DNA from: Winogradskyella sp. KYW1333
GTDB taxonomy: Bacteria > Bacteroidota > Bacteroidia > Flavobacteriales > Flavobacteriaceae
DNA: 64,000 nucleotides
Direction: 5' to 3'
NCBI RefSeq assembly: GCF_003335675.1
Contig: NZ_QPHL01000012.1
Location: 124,001-188,000 of the forward strand
Below are positions 46,433-55,583 of this stretch, piece after piece (position 1 is the first letter of the stretch; each line of letters opens with the position of its first letter). The translations under genes and the position numbers were made by a program. The notes below the pieces were generated by a model, which saw nothing but the letters and a program-made list of their open reading frames with translations, made no database searches and was not told where the DNA came from.

Positions 46433-46864
46433 TTATTGATTCATATTTTTTATACCATCAATAAATTCGTCTAAATCATGACCTTGGCTAACTAATTCTA
46501 GTGCTTTATCCGTTATATACTTTACGTTAATAGCATGAAAACCAAGTGCAACACAGAATTTTCTTAATATTTTCTTTTCTTCTTCTTGATGTATTTTATC
46601 TGCCGCTACCATTCTAGCAAGATCGAATAAACGTTCTAATCTGTGGTCATAGGATACTGGTGGATTTACAGGGTGAGATTCATAATCCTTCATTATTCTT
46701 TTGTAATCATGCTCACTGATATTTAATCTGTCTGCTAATCGATTTAGAAATTCTTTTTCCTCCTCCGAGATTACACCATCACTCATAGCAACTCTTACAA
46801 TAGCTCCAAAATGGTCTTTATTTCGCTTTCTAAATTCGTTATCGTATAAATCTGAAATGGACAT
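46433..46864 (-). CDS. TerB family (tellurite resistance protein-like) protein
   Basis: The 143-residue helical protein has two internally similar halves, each with an acidic pair: RVAMSDGVISEEEKEFL near residue 26 and RMVAADKIHQEEEKKIL near 88. This is the TerB/DjlA-like domain, thought to bind metal ions such as calcium. No other ter genes are present, so a tellurite role is doubtful. It is divergent from mfd, with a TATATTTG element 37 bases upstream of the ATG. Confidence 0.85.
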   Translation of the reverse strand: MSISDLYDNEFRKRNKDHFGAIVRVAMSDGVISEEEKEFLNRLADRLNISEHDYKRIMKDYESHPVNPPVSYDHRLERLFDLARMVAADKIHQEEEKKILRKFCVALGFHAINVKYITDKALELVSQGHDLDEFIDGIKNMNQ

Positions 46865-46900
46865 AAAAATAGGTTTAATAGTCTTTAGTTAATGTGCCTA

Positions 46901-46908
46901 CAAATATA
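46901..46908 (-). promoter_or_regulatory. Candidate -7 element for terB
   Basis: The minus strand reads TATATTTG, a perfect TAnnTTTG. It faces away from the mfd element at 46953-46960, giving a 45-base divergent control region. No -33 TTG at standard spacing. Confidence 0.4.
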
Positions 46909-46952
46909 ATTCTATTCCTAGAATTTATCATTACAGAACAGCTCAAAAATTT

Positions 46953-46960
46953 TATATTTG
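46953..46960 (+). promoter_or_regulatory. Candidate -7 element for mfd
   Basis: TATATTTG followed by CACC lies 19 bases before the mfd TTG start and helps to fix that start. No TTG is found at -33. Confidence 0.45.
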
Positions 46961-46979
46961 CACCTTCAAATAAAGGAAC

Positions 46980-49900
46980 TTGAGCAAAGCATTAATTTCC
47001 AAAACATATGCAGAGACTTTGCAAGTGCAAAATCTCAGAAATGCTATTGCCCATACTGAAGCTAATACGCACCTCAAAGGGTTGGTAGGATCTTCATTTT
47101 CATATGTATTGTCCGAAACCTTTAAATCTACTGACAAACCATTTTTATTGATTTTTGATGATAAAGAAGAAGCTGCATATTTCCTCAACGATTTAGAACA
47201 ACTTATTAATGATAAAGATGTACTGTTTTATCCTGGTAGTTACAGAAGACCTTATCAAATTGAAGAAACAAATAACGCCAATGTATTATTAAGAGCAGAG
47301 GTTCTAAACCGTATTAACTCTAGAAGAAAACCTGCCGTAATAGTTACTTATCCTGATGCACTTTTTGAAAAAGTAGTAACCAAAAAAGAGCTTGAGAAAA
47401 ACACTCTTAAAATTTCCGTTGGAAATGAATTGAGTATAGATTTTGTTAACGAAGTGCTTTTTGAATATAAGTTTAAGCGTGTTGATTTTGTGACAGAACC
47501 TGGAGAATTTTCCGTAAGAGGTGGTATTGTCGATGTTTTCTCATTTTCTCATGATGAACCCTACCGGATTGAGTTTTTTGGGGATGAAGTTGACAGTATT
47601 AGAACATTTGATGTAGAAACCCAACTCTCCACAGAACGTATTAAGAAGGTCAGTATAATCCCAAATGTTGCTAATAAATTTATTGAAGAGAAGCGTGAAA
47701 GCTTTCTAAAATATATTTCTTCTAAAACAGTAGTTTTCTCAAAGAATAGCTCACTTTTATTCTCTAGAATTGATGATTTCTACATAAAAGCTGAAGATGC
47801 ATTTAAGGAATTATCAAGTGAAATAAAACACGCCTCTCCTTCCGAATTATTCTGCAATTCTGAATTGCTTAAGAGACAATTCTTGGAATATAATTTAGTG
47901 GAGTTTGGGTCTTCATCGATTATGGATGGTAAAGTAATAGACTTTAAAACCAAACCTCAACCCGCTTTTAACAAACATTTTAATCTATTAATTGAAGATT
48001 TAAACGAAAATCACTCCAATGGAATAGTAAACTACATTGCTTGTGTTAGCGAGCAACAAGCAAAACGATTTCATGACATTTTTGATGATGTTGAAGAGCA
48101 GGTTCATTATAAAACCATTGTGGTTTCATTATACCAGGGTTTTATTGATGAGGAACAAAAAATTGCGGTATATACTGATCATCAAATCTTTGATCGCTAT
48201 CACAAATTCCATTTAAAAAACGGTTATGCAAAAAAGCAGGCTATAACCCTAAAAGAGTTAACCAATTTAGAGGTTGGAGATTATGTAACGCATATTGATC
48301 ATGGTATTGGTAAGTTTGGTGGTTTGCAAAAAATTATGGTTGAAGGTAAAAAGCAAGAAGCCATAAAATTGGTTTACGGTGAGCGTGATATTCTTTATTT
48401 GAGTATTCACTCGCTACATAAAATAACCAAGTTTAACGGTAAGGACGGAAAGCCACCTAAAATCTATAAATTAGGTAGTAAAGCTTGGAAAAACCTTAAA
48501 CAAAAAACTAAATCTCGTGTAAAAGAGATTGCATTTAACCTAATTAAACTATACGCAAAACGAAAACTAAAAAAAGGGTTTCAGTACGCACAGGACAGTT
48601 ATATGCAACATGAACTTGAAGCATCTTTTGTTTATGAAGACACACCAGATCAGACCTCCTCTACAGCAGACATTAAAGCTGATATGGAAAGTGAAAGACC
48701 AATGGACCGTTTAGTCTGTGGTGATGTTGGGTTTGGTAAAACTGAGGTTGCTATTAGAGCTGCTTTTAAAGCAGTAGATAATGGCAAACAAGTGGCTGTG
48801 TTAGTTCCTACGACAATATTAGCGTATCAACATTACAGAACGTTTACTGAGCGATTAAAAGATTTCCCAGTAACAGTAGATTATGTTAACCGCTTTAGAA
48901 CAGCAAAGCAAAAAAGAGAGACCCTAGAAGGGTTAGAAAAGGGTAGTATAGATATTATAATAGGAACGCATCAACTCGCAAATAAATCCGTAAAATTCAA
49001 AGATTTAGGTTTGCTTATTGTTGATGAAGAACAAAAATTTGGTGTCGCAGTAAAAGAAAAACTAAAGACAATTAAGGAAAATGTTGATGTATTAACCCTA
49101 ACCGCAACACCAATTCCTAGAACACTTCAATTTAGTTTAATGGCAGCGAGAGATCTGTCTGTAATTACAACACCTCCACCAAATCGTTACCCTATAGAAA
49201 GTCATGTTATAAGGTTTAATGAGGATACAATTAGAGATGCTATCAGCTATGAAATACAACGTGGCGGTCAAGTCTTTTTTATTCATAATAGAATTGAAAA
49301 TATAAAAGAGGTTGCTGGTATGATTCAGCGATTAGTCCCTGATGCAAAAATCGGTATTGGCCATGGCCAATTAGATGGTAAAAAATTAGAGGAACTAATG
49401 TTGGCCTTTATGAATGGTGAATTTGACGTATTAGTTAGTACAACAATTGTAGAAAGTGGTTTGGATGTCCCAAATGCCAATACAATATTTATCAATAACG
49501 CCAATAATTTTGGGTTGAGTGACCTTCATCAGATGAGAGGTCGTGTTGGACGTAGCAATAAAAAAGCCTTTTGTTATTTCATTACACCAGAATATTCTGC
49601 AATGACAACAGATGCAAGAAAACGTATTACCGCTTTGGAGCAGTTTACAGAACTGGGTAGTGGATTCAATATTGCCATGAAAGATCTTGAAATCAGAGGT
49701 GCTGGTGATTTGCTAGGAGGTGAACAAAGTGGTTTTATTAATGATATTGGATTTGACACCTATCAAAAGATTTTAAATGAAGCAATTGAGGAATTAAAAG
49801 AATCCGAGTTTGCAGATTTATATAAAAATGATGGTAAACTAAAACAATACGTTAAGGATATAACTATAGATACTGATTTTGAATTGCTTTTCCCAGATGA

Positions 49901-50315
49901 CTACGTTAACAACATTACAGAACGGTTTAATCTTTACACCAAGCTCAATGAAATAAAGACAGAAGAAGAACTGCAAAAATTTGAGTCTGAAATTGTTGAT
50001 AGATTTGGAGAAGTACCAGTCCAGGTATCCGATTTATTTAATAGCGTTCGTTTAAAGTGGGTGGCAGTAAAGATGGGAATAGAAAAACTGATAATGAAAC
50101 AAGGTAGACTTATAGGCTATTTTATACAAGATCAGCAAAGTCAATTCTATCAAAGCGACGCTTTTTCCAAGGTATTACAGTTTGTTCAATTAAATGCCGG
50201 AAAGTGTAAAATGAAAGAGAAAAAAACCAGAAATGGTTTACGTTTACTTTTCACTTTTGAAAATGTAAAGTCCATAAAACAAGCTTTAGAAACATTAACT
50301 AATGTAAATGAGTGA
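46980..50315 (+). CDS. mfd: Transcription-repair coupling factor
   Basis: The 1111-residue protein removes RNA polymerase stalled at lesions and recruits UvrA. It has a UvrB-like N-terminal part (about 20-330), an RNA polymerase interaction domain near 425-500 (VGDYVTHIDHGIGKFGG), a RecG-like translocase with Walker A GDVGFGKTE near 577 and a DEEQ box near 681, and a C-terminal UvrA-binding domain. The start is TTG at 46980-46982, as no ATG precedes the conserved N-terminus and the first internal Met is far in. The next gene overlaps its end by eight bases. Confidence 0.96.
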   Translation: MSKALISKTYAETLQVQNLRNAIAHTEANTHLKGLVGSSFSYVLSETFKSTDKPFLLIFDDKEEAAYFLNDLEQLINDKDVLFYPGSYRRPYQIEETNNANVLLRAEVLNRINSRRKPAVIVTYPDALFEKVVTKKELEKNTLKISVGNELSIDFVNEVLFEYKFKRVDFVTEPGEFSVRGGIVDVFSFSHDEPYRIEFFGDEVDSIRTFDVETQLSTERIKKVSIIPNVANKFIEEKRESFLKYISSKTVVFSKNSSLLFSRIDDFYIKAEDAFKELSSEIKHASPSELFCNSELLKRQFLEYNLVEFGSSSIMDGKVIDFKTKPQPAFNKHFNLLIEDLNENHSNGIVNYIACVSEQQAKRFHDIFDDVEEQVHYKTIVVSLYQGFIDEEQKIAVYTDHQIFDRYHKFHLKNGYAKKQAITLKELTNLEVGDYVTHIDHGIGKFGGLQKIMVEGKKQEAIKLVYGERDILYLSIHSLHKITKFNGKDGKPPKIYKLGSKAWKNLKQKTKSRVKEIAFNLIKLYAKRKLKKGFQYAQDSYMQHELEASFVYEDTPDQTSSTADIKADMESERPMDRLVCGDVGFGKTEVAIRAAFKAVDNGKQVAVLVPTTILAYQHYRTFTERLKDFPVTVDYVNRFRTAKQKRETLEGLEKGSIDIIIGTHQLANKSVKFKDLGLLIVDEEQKFGVAVKEKLKTIKENVDVLTLTATPIPRTLQFSLMAARDLSVITTPPPNRYPIESHVIRFNEDTIRDAISYEIQRGGQVFFIHNRIENIKEVAGMIQRLVPDAKIGIGHGQLDGKKLEELMLAFMNGEFDVLVSTTIVESGLDVPNANTIFINNANNFGLSDLHQMRGRVGRSNKKAFCYFITPEYSAMTTDARKRITALEQFTELGSGFNIAMKDLEIRGAGDLLGGEQSGFINDIGFDTYQKILNEAIEELKESEFADLYKNDGKLKQYVKDITIDTDFELLFPDDYVNNITERFNLYTKLNEIKTEEELQKFESEIVDRFGEVPVQVSDLFNSVRLKWVAVKMGIEKLIMKQGRLIGYFIQDQQSQFYQSDAFSKVLQFVQLNAGKCKMKEKKTRNGLRLLFTFENVKSIKQALETLTNVNE

Positions 50316-51171
50316 TAAAAGCCACATAAATCACTTATTGTGGCTAACAGTAGCAACAATATTTATTAGTACCTCAGGTGCCCTAGGAAAATTTATTGAA
50401 TTACCAACTCCAATAATTATTTGGTGGCGATCTGCCTTAGCAGGTGTGTTTTTATTACTATTCTGTTTAGCCAAAAAGATTAGTTTAAAGGTTAATAGTG
50501 GTCGAGATCGATGGACTTTTTTTTTAGCTTCCATATTTATGGGAGCACATTGGATTACCTATTTCTATGCTTTAAAACTATCTAATGTAGCAATTGGGAT
50601 GCTGTCATTATTTACATTCCCTGTGATTATAGCCTTACTAGAACCAATTTTTACAAGAATAAAATTCGATCCAATGCATGTTTTATTGGGTATTATTGTG
50701 TTAATTGGCATCTTTATTCTTGCACCAGAATTTGACCTTAAAAGTAATCAGCTTCAAGGTGTTCTCTTGGGAGTTCTCTCGGCAGTTTGTTACTCAATAA
50801 GGATTCTTATCTTAAAAACACATGCAACAAACTACAATGGCACCATGTTAATGTTTTATCAAGTAGGAATTCTTGCTATTGTTTTAATGCCTAGTCTTTA
50901 TTTTTTGGAGAGTTCAAATATAAAAACACAATATCCATATGTATTGCTTCTTGCATTATTAACAACTGCGATTGGTCATACTCTTTTTATAAATAGTCTT
51001 AAATACTTTAAAGCGAGTACAGCAAGTATAATTGGGAGTGCACAACCAGTATTTGGAATTATTATAGCTTACTTTTTCTTGAATGAAATACCAACATTAC
51101 ATACATTTGTTGGTGGCTCATTAATACTTGCAACGGTTTTTATTGAAAGTGTTCGATCTAAAAAAATTTAG
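50308..51171 (+). CDS. EamA/DMT family transporter
   Basis: The 287-residue protein has ten predicted membrane helices in two EamA repeats (about 10-135 and 150-285). Family features include WWRSALAGVFLL near residue 32 and a second repeat ending IIGSAQPVFGIIIAYFFLNE near 240-260. It probably exports a small metabolite; the substrate cannot be inferred. Its ATG lies inside the end of mfd (eight-base overlap), which suggests coupling rather than shared function. Confidence 0.9.
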   Translation: MSDKSHINHLLWLTVATIFISTSGALGKFIELPTPIIIWWRSALAGVFLLLFCLAKKISLKVNSGRDRWTFFLASIFMGAHWITYFYALKLSNVAIGMLSLFTFPVIIALLEPIFTRIKFDPMHVLLGIIVLIGIFILAPEFDLKSNQLQGVLLGVLSAVCYSIRILILKTHATNYNGTMLMFYQVGILAIVLMPSLYFLESSNIKTQYPYVLLLALLTTAIGHTLFINSLKYFKASTASIIGSAQPVFGIIIAYFFLNEIPTLHTFVGGSLILATVFIESVRSKKI

Positions 51172-51228
51172 AAAACATTATAATTGGCGTAATTATTGAA
51201 ACCTTATCGCAGAAGACATATTTACAAC

Positions 51229-52530
51229 ATGAAAAAATTAATCCTTGCTTTTATTGTTCTACCATTCTTGGGTTATTCCCAAAGTGTTTCTGGTACATTT
51301 TCCCCTTCAAAAGATTTTACATATGCTTTTTTATACAAGGCTTCACCAGAGGGTGCTGATTATGTAGATAGTGGAAAACTTGATAGCTTAGGTCGTTTTG
51401 AAATACCACTCAATGAAACCGTAACTCCAGGAATATATAAAATTGTATATGCTATTCCACCAGAAGAAAACAATTTTGATTTTATCTATGATGGTAAGGA
51501 GTCTGTTGATTTCAACTTTAGTTATGAAAAAGGGGTAGAATTTAAATATTCTGAAGAAAATAAACTTTGGAATTCGTATTTAAAAAGTATGGAAATGGTG
51601 AATATCACCATTAGTAATTATTACACAAAAAATGTAAAAGACGAGGAAGGATTTAATGCAATTTTTAAAACTTTAAAAGACACACAAAAAGGGTATGAAG
51701 ATTTAGCACGTGATAAACTTGTATCTTCTTTTATTCTTGCGAACAGACCTTACATCCCATCGGAATACCAGGATGTAAGTACCTATTCCAATAATTTAAA
51801 AAAGCATTATCTAAACCAAATAGATTTTAGTAATTACCTATTGCAAAGTTCTTCATTTTTAGTGGACAGAATTACAGCATATGTCTTTAACATGGAGCAA
51901 AACCCAAGTAATGACACATTTAAATCGCATGTAGATGATGTTGCCAAAGCTATTGGAAGTGATAATTCAGAAATTAAAACAACGCTACTTAAAATATTAT
52001 GGCAACGGTTTGTAAATTTAGAAAATCATGAATTGACCAATTATATTACAGACATGTACTTATTGGATTTGGCAAATGCCACAGGTAACATAGTTTTAGC
52101 AGAATCAATAATTTCATATAAAAACACCTCAATTGGCACAAAGGCACCAAATTTTGACATTAAATCAAAAGATAGTACATCAGATCTGCATAGTCTTGAA
52201 GGTTCCGAATATTACCTGCTTGTATTTTGGAGCAGTGGCTGTGGTCATTGTTTAAAGGAATTACCAAAAGTAAAAGAACTTGTAACAAACAAATCTAATA
52301 TTGAAGTGGTTGCCTTTGGTCTTGAAAACGATTCTATTGACTGGACAAAGGAAATAGAAAAATACCCAGATTTTACACATGCCATTGGTTTAGGCAAATG
52401 GGAAAACCCTATTGTTAAGACTTATGGGATAGCGGCTACACCAATGTATTTTTTACTAAGTGAAGATAAAATTATAATGGCTAAGCCTTATGCATTTGAA
52501 GATCTAGAAGTACTTATTGAGAATTTATAA
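51229..52530 (+). CDS. TlpA-like periplasmic thioredoxin-fold protein with DUF4369-type N-terminus
   Basis: The 433-residue protein starts with a signal peptide (MKKLILAFIVLPFLGYSQ). The N-terminal part resembles the DUF4369 beta domain of Bacteroidetes TlpA proteins, and the C-terminal thioredoxin fold (about 300-430) has the active site C338-G-H-C341. The cis-proline loop appears as GIAATPMYFLL. It likely reduces or exchanges disulfides in the periplasm. I use the ATG at 51229, as codons 11 before it are not part of a signal peptide. Its 3' end overlaps a convergent gene by 17 bases. Confidence 0.87.
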   Translation: MKKLILAFIVLPFLGYSQSVSGTFSPSKDFTYAFLYKASPEGADYVDSGKLDSLGRFEIPLNETVTPGIYKIVYAIPPEENNFDFIYDGKESVDFNFSYEKGVEFKYSEENKLWNSYLKSMEMVNITISNYYTKNVKDEEGFNAIFKTLKDTQKGYEDLARDKLVSSFILANRPYIPSEYQDVSTYSNNLKKHYLNQIDFSNYLLQSSSFLVDRITAYVFNMEQNPSNDTFKSHVDDVAKAIGSDNSEIKTTLLKILWQRFVNLENHELTNYITDMYLLDLANATGNIVLAESIISYKNTSIGTKAPNFDIKSKDSTSDLHSLEGSEYYLLVFWSSGCGHCLKELPKVKELVTNKSNIEVVAFGLENDSIDWTKEIEKYPDFTHAIGLGKWENPIVKTYGIAATPMYFLLSEDKIIMAKPYAFEDLEVLIENL

Positions 52531-52918
52531 TTTCCACATCTGTCACAAAATAATTTGTATCACCCTGCCAAGGCATAGCTTTAAAACGTTCTTTATAACT
52601 TAGTTTTACTCTTTTTCCTTCAGCGTCTTCAAGTTTATTTAATACATCTGTATCTAAAACAGAAAACTCCCATAAATTACCTCGTAAACCATTGTTAGAT
52701 TCCCCCATTCTCAAGCCTCCTAAATTCAGTTCACCTTCATAAGTTTTAAAAAAAATTCCTTTTTTACTGAATTTTATTAATTGCCCAGCACGTATACCGC
52801 TAGAATAGGTCCAAGAGCAAGTCCATATCGCTAAGCATGTTAGCACTAAAACGCCAATTACTATTTTAAGAATAAATCCTTTAAATCTGGATTTTAATGT
52901 TGGTATTTTATCGCCCAT
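52514..52918 (-). CDS. Small membrane-anchored protein, conserved in flavobacteria
   Basis: The protein of about 134 residues has one membrane helix (about 15-38) and a short soluble domain rich in aromatic residues: GIRAGQLIKFSKKGIFFKTYEGELN and NLWEFSVLD (given in pieces). I recall close relatives in flavobacteria annotated, without basis, as 6-phosphogluconate dehydrogenase; it has no dehydrogenase features. I use the ATG at 52916-52918 (MGDKIP) rather than one 15 codons upstream. The function is unknown. Confidence 0.7.
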   Translation of the reverse strand: MGDKIPTLKSRFKGFILKIVIGVLVLTCLAIWTCSWTYSSGIRAGQLIKFSKKGIFFKTYEGELNLGGLRMGESNNGLRGNLWEFSVLDTDVLNKLEDAEGKRVKLSYKERFKAMPWQGDTNYFVTDVEIINSQ

Positions 52919-52966
52919 TTTTTTAATTAAGGTATTAACGAAATTATGAAAATATAACAACACAGC

Positions 52967-53008
52967 AAAAAACGCTCAGTAAAACCAAGTGTTTTATCTG
53001 AGCGTTTT
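52967..53008 (-). terminator. Terminator of the 53032-53976 lipoprotein gene
   Basis: An 11-pair AAAACGCTCAG/CTGAGCGTTTT stem (52969-52979 with 52998-53008) is followed on the minus strand by T residues. It lies 24 bases past the stop at 53032. Confidence 0.75.
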
Positions 53009-53031
53009 GAAACTAAATAACCAACCAAAAT

Positions 53032-53976
53032 TTAGCTTCTTGTATTTTCTCTAGAGTTATCTACCTTAGATGTTTTTTGTTTTCTCTTTTTAGGCTTATC
53101 TACCTCCTTTGTTACTCTACCTTGTGTATCAGAACTTCTGTAATAAGGTATGTATCCTTTTCCTTCAAACTCATAAATTGTTCCTGAGCTTGGGTGAAGT
53201 AACTCAATGGCCCCATCATTGATAACGCTTAGTTCAAAGAATTCATTGTCGAAGAAATCATAATCTAGAGTTAAAGTTTTTAGATACATATTTCCTGATA
53301 CATCTCCAACGCCATACACTCCAATATAATCCCAGTAAATATTATTTGGGTCGTAAATATTTACATCTTGAGAGCTTCTAAATGTAGAATCATTGCCACC
53401 AGACAAAAACTGAAGATAGTACTCGTTATCAAACTCATTTAAAGCTCCATAATCGCTAGTGTAAACCTTTTCCCATGCCTCATACTCCTGTAAAAAATAA
53501 TGGATGTTATCATAGAATATAAAATCATAGTCAAAATTGTTTCTCTGATAACCTCTTAAAAAATAAGACGTATCGTTAAATGGATTATAAAGTTCAATTG
53601 TATTGTTATTGATTTGATACACATCAAAACTATCAAATCCGTCAATTATATGATCTACATCTAATATCATATCATATGCCACATAATTTCCGATAGGGAC
53701 TCCAAAGCCATTGCCTTGAATACCAAAATCTACAAGATTATTATTAGCAAAAAGATTTCCGTTTCTAAACGAAAGTGTAAAAGCAATTTGTAAAAATGGG
53801 GTTTCACCATAACCTTGAGTTTGATTAATATCAACATACCACAATTCATAAGAATTCAATAATTGATTTAATGATACTCCTGGATTGTTATCCAATATTA
53901 CTACCTCGTCTGTATAACAGGAAGTAAATAAAGTTGCACTCAATGCAAAACCTAAAAGTAATTTCAATGTCTTCAT
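53032..53976 (-). CDS. Hypothetical lipoprotein
   Basis: The 314-residue protein has a lipoprotein signal with Cys20 (TLFTSC). The mature part is rich in Asn, Asp, Tyr and Phe and predicted to be beta-sheet, with repeated paired segments such as IELYNPFNDTSYFLRG and IELLHPSSGTIYEFEG. These two look like internal repeats of about 125 residues. The C-terminal 35 residues are Lys/Arg-rich and likely disordered. No family is recognised with confidence; related flavobacterial lipoproteins are usually unnamed. It probably sits on the outer membrane. Confidence 0.75.
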   Translation of the reverse strand: MKTLKLLLGFALSATLFTSCYTDEVVILDNNPGVSLNQLLNSYELWYVDINQTQGYGETPFLQIAFTLSFRNGNLFANNNLVDFGIQGNGFGVPIGNYVAYDMILDVDHIIDGFDSFDVYQINNNTIELYNPFNDTSYFLRGYQRNNFDYDFIFYDNIHYFLQEYEAWEKVYTSDYGALNEFDNEYYLQFLSGGNDSTFRSSQDVNIYDPNNIYWDYIGVYGVGDVSGNMYLKTLTLDYDFFDNEFFELSVINDGAIELLHPSSGTIYEFEGKGYIPYYRSSDTQGRVTKEVDKPKKRKQKTSKVDNSRENTRS

Positions 53977-54144
53977 AATTCAACTGTTTTAAGTTTATTA
54001 CATTGTTAAATTCAAAACCTGTGCCAAAAACTGAAATTACTCATTTTACAATTTGAAAAATTGATGTTTAAATCCTTTAAATCATAAATATTTATTGACT
54101 TAGTCTCACTAATAATAACATTAGACTATCCACCAAACTTTCCT

Positions 54145-54152
54145 TATTTTTG
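54145..54152 (+). promoter_or_regulatory. Candidate -7 element for gpsA
   Basis: TATTTTTG overlaps an in-frame TTG at 54150. This makes that codon an unlikely start and favours the ATG at 54177, with a leader of about 20 bases. Confidence 0.45.
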
Positions 54153-54176
54153 ATGCAATTAACAGATGATAATTAT

Positions 54177-55178
54177 ATGAGTGAAACAACTAGATATGCT
54201 GTTTTTGGTGCAGGAAGTTGGGCTACCGCTATAGTAAAAATGCTATGTGAAAATTTAGATGAGGTTAGTTGGTATATGCGTAGTGCCTATATAAAAGATC
54301 ACTTAAATAAAGAACAACATAATCCTAGTTATTTAAGTTCAGTGGAGTTTCAATCAGATCAATTGAAGCTAAGTAACGACATTAACGAAATTACTGAGTG
54401 GGCAGATATTTTAATTTTTGCTATCCCGTCGGCTTTTATGGATTCTGAACTCAAAAAATTAAAAGTAGACATAAGTCAAAAAACAATCGTTTCTGCGGTA
54501 AAAGGTATAATCCCTGAATCGGGCTTATTAGTTGGTGAACATTTCCATAATATCTATAAAATACCTTTTGAAAATATTGCGGTGATTGCGGGACCATGTC
54601 ATGCGGAAGAGGTAGCATTAGAACGGTTATCTTACCTTACAATATCTTGTGTAGATGCTAACAAGGCTCAGACCATTGCCAATAGTTTAACAAGCCATTA
54701 TATCAAAACAAAAATTAGCGATGACATCATAGGTGTAGAATATGCTGTAATGTTAAAGAATATATATGCAATAGCAGCTGGGATTGCACATGGATTGGGA
54801 TATGGAGATAATTTTCAAAGTGTTTTAATGAGCAATTCAATACGCGAAATGAAACGTTTTATAAAGAAAATGCACAAAATGAAACGGAATATCAATAATT
54901 CAGCATATTTAGGAGATTTATTGGTGACTGGGTATTCTACATTCTCTAGAAATAGAATGTTTGGCAATATGATTGGTAAAGGTTATACGGTTAAATCTGC
55001 AATGATGGAAATGAATATGGTGTCAGAGGGTTATTACGCCACAAAAAGTGCAAAATTATTGAATGACAAAAACACCAATAAAACGCGTTTACCAATTATA
55101 AATGCGGTTAATGCAATTTTGTACGAAAACAAAAATCCTAAAAAAGTCTTTAAGAAACTAACGGACCACCTAGATTAA
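54177..55178 (+). CDS. gpsA: Glycerol-3-phosphate dehydrogenase [NAD(P)+]
   Basis: The 333-residue protein has the N-terminal dinucleotide motif VFGAGSWATAI near residue 8, the GPCHAEEV loop near 140 and the catalytic Lys in EYAVMLKNIYAIAAG near 195. It makes sn-glycerol 3-phosphate for phospholipids. I chose the ATG at 54177 (MSETTRYAVFG) over a TTG nine codons upstream, because that codon lies in a promoter element. The gene ends six bases before the stop of a convergent gene. Confidence 0.94.
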   Translation: MSETTRYAVFGAGSWATAIVKMLCENLDEVSWYMRSAYIKDHLNKEQHNPSYLSSVEFQSDQLKLSNDINEITEWADILIFAIPSAFMDSELKKLKVDISQKTIVSAVKGIIPESGLLVGEHFHNIYKIPFENIAVIAGPCHAEEVALERLSYLTISCVDANKAQTIANSLTSHYIKTKISDDIIGVEYAVMLKNIYAIAAGIAHGLGYGDNFQSVLMSNSIREMKRFIKKMHKMKRNINNSAYLGDLLVTGYSTFSRNRMFGNMIGKGYTVKSAMMEMNMVSEGYYATKSAKLLNDKNTNKTRLPIINAVNAILYENKNPKKVFKKLTDHLD

Positions 55179-55184
55179 GAGAAT

Positions 55185-55580
55185 CTACTTTATCAAAACT
55201 CCTTTTAAATGCATTAATGGAATAGTTTGCAAGGCATTTTGATTAATGGTATTCTTCCTAAACAAATACGTTTTATCAAACATCTGATTTCCTTTAAAAA
55301 ACGTTACCTTAAACTCATTATTCAATCCTAAAACTGCTTCTTGTAAATATTCAATCTTTGCGTAACTTCTTGATGGAAGCATCTTCAAAGTGTGACGCAT
55401 TGGTGGAGTAATATTTTTATCTGAGTATCCTTTTGATACTATGAGAACTGTATCTAAATCATCGTCGCTATCATTAATGATATAGACATTCCAATCCTTA
55501 GTTTTATACTCTAAATGCTCCTCTTTAACAACAGCAACAAATACGTTTTTTACTTCTGGGATTTCAATGTCCTTTCTCAC
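55185..55580 (-). CDS. Conserved hypothetical protein downstream of pheS
   Basis: The 131-residue soluble protein has no signal peptide or membrane segment. It appears to be a beta-rich single domain, with VAVVKEEHLEYKTKDWNVY near residue 15 and LKMLPSRSYAKIEYL near 65. It begins three bases after pheS ends, in the same direction, and the last residues are basic. I recall similar proteins next to pheS in flavobacteria. The function is unknown. Confidence 0.7.
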   Translation of the reverse strand: MRKDIEIPEVKNVFVAVVKEEHLEYKTKDWNVYIINDSDDDLDTVLIVSKGYSDKNITPPMRHTLKMLPSRSYAKIEYLQEAVLGLNNEFKVTFFKGNQMFDKTYLFRKNTINQNALQTIPLMHLKGVLIK

Positions 55581-55583
55581 AAA

